Position numbers and translations under genes: made by a program. DNA of 35,077 bases, taken from NCBI GenBank assembly GCA_022781445.1, contig JALETQ010000007.1, positions 1 to 35,077 of the forward strand, in the 5' to 3' direction. The notes under the pieces are model-generated. The model worked only from the letters and a program-made list of their open reading frames with translations, had not been told where the DNA came from and made no database searches. Numbering within the stretch: position 1 is the stretch's first letter; each line of letters opens with the position of its first letter. Below, one piece after another: positions 33,704-35,077 of this stretch. The stretch is from Prevotella sp. GTDB lineage: Bacteria; Bacteroidota; Bacteroidia; Bacteroidales; Bacteroidaceae.

Positions 33704-33735
33704 CTTGTGTATCTTGATATTTTTATTTACTTTTG
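33704..33735 (+). promoter_or_regulatory. Promoter-like sequence upstream of tRNA-Arg
   Basis: CTTG, 20 bp, TACTTTTG (33728-33735). It is followed by about 190 nt without a gene before the tRNA. It could drive the tRNA with a long leader, or an unannotated small RNA. Confidence 0.45.
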
Positions 33736-33929
33736 TCCGCTGTAAGTCCATATACATGGCTCTCTTATGTGGTGAACTGATGCGTTCCTCACCGTATGTT
33801 CATGTGGTATGCATATTTATTATAGTATAAATGTCATGATGAAATCGAGTAGCAAGCTATATGCAACACAGATACGGTGAACGACAAACACAGGTTTCAT
33901 CATGTCGACCGGCCTATGACTTCACTCAT

Positions 33930-34001
33930 GCACCCGTAGTTCAATGGATAGAATGGAAGATTCCGGTTCTTCAGATTAGGGTTCGATTCCCTACGGGTGT
34001 A
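33930..34001 (+). tRNA. tRNA-Arg (anticodon CCG)
   Basis: Full cloverleaf by eye: acceptor GCACCCG/CGGGTGT, D-stem GTTC/GAAT, anticodon stem GAAGA/TCTTC with loop TTCCGGT (anticodon CCG at 33963-33965), T-stem TAGGG/CCCTA with loop TTCGATT, discriminator A at 34001. CCA is not encoded. Confidence 0.95.
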
Positions 34002-34525
34002 CCTATTGAGGCAGTGTACTCTCTTTTTCGGCTTGTTGTCGTCATTCCCTCCTTTCTTCAATTTTCCTCTCACACCACCGCTCATTCGTGCAAGGTCTGT
34101 AGAATCTTTTGCGCGTTTTTTGACAGCTGATTTGTCAAACGGCTGGTCTTATGTTCTAAAACGGCTTGTTTCGCAAGGCAGAAGTACACGTTTTACAACG
34201 CAAAAGGGCTGGTTTTGTCAAGGAAATTGTAACCGTCTTGTAGCCAGCTTATTGCAAAGTGAGGTCTGACCGTCGGCTACGTCGTGAACCTTTCACCTCT
34301 CAGCGGTATCATTTTCAGAGATATGACATCCGGAAATTACCCCGAATCGTACACGATAATCCGAATTCCTTATAATTTACGGTCCACCGGTGACGTTGTT
34401 GTCATTCGAACATTGCCGATTAGTACTTTGAATCCCGATTGTGGCTTTTTCAGAAGAAGCTCACCCGTTCATTTTCCCCCGATGTCCCGAAAACAACCCT
34501 TCGGTGCAACTTTTTTAAGATATTC
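34002..34525. other. Spacer between the two tRNA genes
   Basis: Contains minisatellite 3 and a partial inverted family motif TTTGAATCCCGATTGTGG at 34427-34444. No gene with credible features was found. Confidence 0.5.
34135..34222 (+). repeat. 22-bp minisatellite, array 3 (4 units)
   Basis: Units start at 34135, 34157, 34179 and 34201, again exactly 22 bp apart. The last reads CAAAAGGGCTGGTTTTG, nearly unit 1 of array 1. A fifth, weak unit may follow at 34223. The orientation is the same as array 1. Confidence 0.8.
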
Positions 34526-34556
34526 TTTGTCAGTCTCAAAATTATCACTATCTTTG
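34526..34556 (+). promoter_or_regulatory. Promoter of tRNA-Leu
   Basis: TTTG (34526-34529), 19 bp, TATCTTTG (34549-34556); the tRNA starts 18 bp downstream. A perfect consensus match. Confidence 0.85.
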
Positions 34557-34573
34557 CATCCGCAAAATCGTTA

Positions 34574-34655
34574 GCCCAGATGGCGGAATCGGTAGACGCG
34601 CTGGTCTCAAACACCAGTGGAGCAATCCATCCCGGTTCGATCCCGGGTCTGGGTA
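34574..34655 (+). tRNA. tRNA-Leu (anticodon CAA)
   Basis: Acceptor GCCCAGA/TCTGGGT, anticodon stem CTGGT/ACCAG with loop CTCAAAC (CAA at 34608-34610), a variable arm typical of class II tRNA, T-stem CCCGG/CCGGG with loop TTCGATC, and discriminator A. CCA is not encoded. Confidence 0.96.
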
Positions 34656-34661
34656 CAAATT

Positions 34662-34697
34662 AAGTGTTGTAAGTCGTTGATTTACAGCACTTTTTTA
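34662..34697 (+). terminator. Terminator after tRNA-Leu
   Basis: AAGTGTTGTAA and TTACAGCACTT pair (one wobble), followed by six T and an AT-rich tail. Confidence 0.82.
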
Positions 34698-34703
34698 TTT
34701 TCT

Positions 34704-34761
34704 GGGTAGCCAAAGGGTAGCCAAAAGCAACAACACCCCCACTTTTAGGGGCTTATAAGCC
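34704..34761. repeat. 11-bp tandem repeat and 12-bp palindrome next to tRNA-Leu
   Basis: GGGTAGCCAAA occurs twice in tandem (34704-34725), then a perfect palindrome GGCTTATAAGCC (34750-34761). Such structures near a tRNA 3' end could belong to an integration site. The rest of 34762-34935 shows nothing recognisable. Confidence 0.45.
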
Positions 34762-34935
34762 TCATCTATCCAGATACAAAAAGATAGGTTACTAAATCAG
34801 TAACTCCATCTTCCAGACAATAGCAAGATAACAATAAACCATTTATTTACTCTCTGGCGGGCTTTCTTTATCGCTATGGATAGTTATAAGCAAAAGAAGT
34901 AATAACGGTACTGTGACTTCTCGTTGAGGCTCAAA

Positions 34936-34969
34936 CAAAAAAAGAAGTGCCTACCAATGTAAACACTTC
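34936..34969 (-). terminator. Terminator of the right-edge gene
   Basis: On the minus strand GAAGTG and CACTTC pair, followed by seven T. It lies just beyond the stop codon at 34981, supporting the partial gene there. Confidence 0.8.
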
Positions 34970-34980
34970 CCTTTCTAAAC

Positions 34981-35077
34981 TCATTGCCGTTGCTTCTTAG
35001 GCTTCAAATGCCTTAATATCTCTCTGGCACGTTCACACACCTTTGGCGGTGGTTGCTGTGTCTTATCAAGAAACCTC
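34981..35077 (-). CDS. 3' end of an unidentified gene (partial)
   Basis: An open minus-strand frame enters at the window edge and stops at 34981-34983. The last 31 residues run RFLDKTQQPPPKVCERAREI and end LKPKKQRQ. The tail is basic and helical, and a terminator follows directly, so it is probably a real gene. The family cannot be named from the tail. It lies beyond tRNA-Leu in more AT-rich sequence, so it may belong to an integrated element. Confidence 0.55.
   Translation of the reverse strand, partial: RFLDKTQQPPPKVCERAREILRHLKPKKQRQ

Larger units (their letters stand above)
33364..33929. other. Spacer with repeat ends and an orphan promoter
   Basis: No credible gene. It contains an inverted pair of family motifs: 33436-33461 (minus strand, TCATGGCCGATTCATATTC) and 33491-33511 (TCTGATGACCGCTTCGGG), about 75 bp end to end. 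It also holds a promoter-like sequence at 33704-33735. Confidence 0.55.

Noticed and set aside
33495..33830. Plus-strand open frame of 111 codons near the BASS gene
   Set aside because: It starts inside a repeat end, spans a promoter-like sequence, and shows no domain or signal peptide.
34002..34570. Small open frames between the tRNA genes
   Set aside because: They overlap the minisatellite and tRNA sequences and have no recognisable protein features.

Overview
The window looks like chromosomal DNA from a Bacteroidales bacterium, most likely Prevotellaceae. Supporting evidence: SUF genes in the order sufB-sufC-sufD, a TPP-riboswitch-controlled TonB receptor followed by a PnuC-type transporter, a flavodoxin next to a DUF2023 protein, DUF4369 and DivIC-like proteins, and promoters that repeatedly match the Bacteroidetes form TTTG-N19/20-TAnnTTTG. 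Base composition is near 50% GC across most of the window and visibly more AT-rich after the leucine tRNA at the right edge. The genus is inferred from protein resemblance and was not tested by search.

Layout. 93-3927 (+): sufBCD, closed by a strong terminator at 4061-4095. 3928-4748: repeat-rich spacer. 4749-9683 (-): compact operon read right to left as divIC/ftsB-like, small membrane protein, DUF4369 lipoprotein, pyrC, membrane metallophosphoesterase, plsC. 9684-10792: spacer holding a MITE-like element and a 22-bp minisatellite. 10793-11914 (+): secreted leucine-rich-repeat protein. 11941-12133: element with perfect 18-bp inverted ends. 12513-15854 (-): cysteine desulfidase-like gene followed by dsbD. 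16077-18208 (+): greA, HIT protein, and a YqiA-like esterase fused to a degenerate NT5C/HAD domain. 18215-18585 (-): frameshifted small secreted protein. 19134-20201 (+): flavodoxin and DUF2023. 20550-21641 (-): manC. 22664-24789 (+): YitT family protein and a porin-like protein. 25151-26401 (-): second leucine-rich-repeat protein, paralogous to the first. 26749-28802 (+): LysR regulator and YeiH family transporter. 28955-31990 (-): thiamine uptake locus (pnuT, TonB receptor, TPP riboswitch). 32365-33363 (+): BASS-family transporter. 33930-34655 (+): tRNA-Arg(CCG) and tRNA-Leu(CAA). The last 100 bases hold the 3' end of an unidentified minus-strand gene beyond the leucine tRNA, possibly an integrated element.

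How the genes work together. Most of the window is ordinary housekeeping: Fe-S assembly, phospholipid and pyrimidine synthesis, division, transcription fidelity, thiol redox, sugar-nucleotide supply and thiamine uptake. The non-routine content is mostly non-coding. A family of intergenic elements built around TGATGACCGATTGGGGTT occurs at least ten times, in both orientations and in several cases as inverted pairs. Three separate minisatellites share an exact 22-bp period and a common core (AAAGGGCAGGT in two of them, AAAAGGGCTGG in the third). Together they suggest a MITE/minisatellite family that fills the long spacers. The most unusual proteins are the two paralogous secreted proteins built from exact 21-residue repeats (8 and 10 copies), and the esterase-HAD fusion whose HAD part has lost the catalytic aspartates. 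No CRISPR array, rRNA, insertion-sequence transposase or classical defence system was seen.
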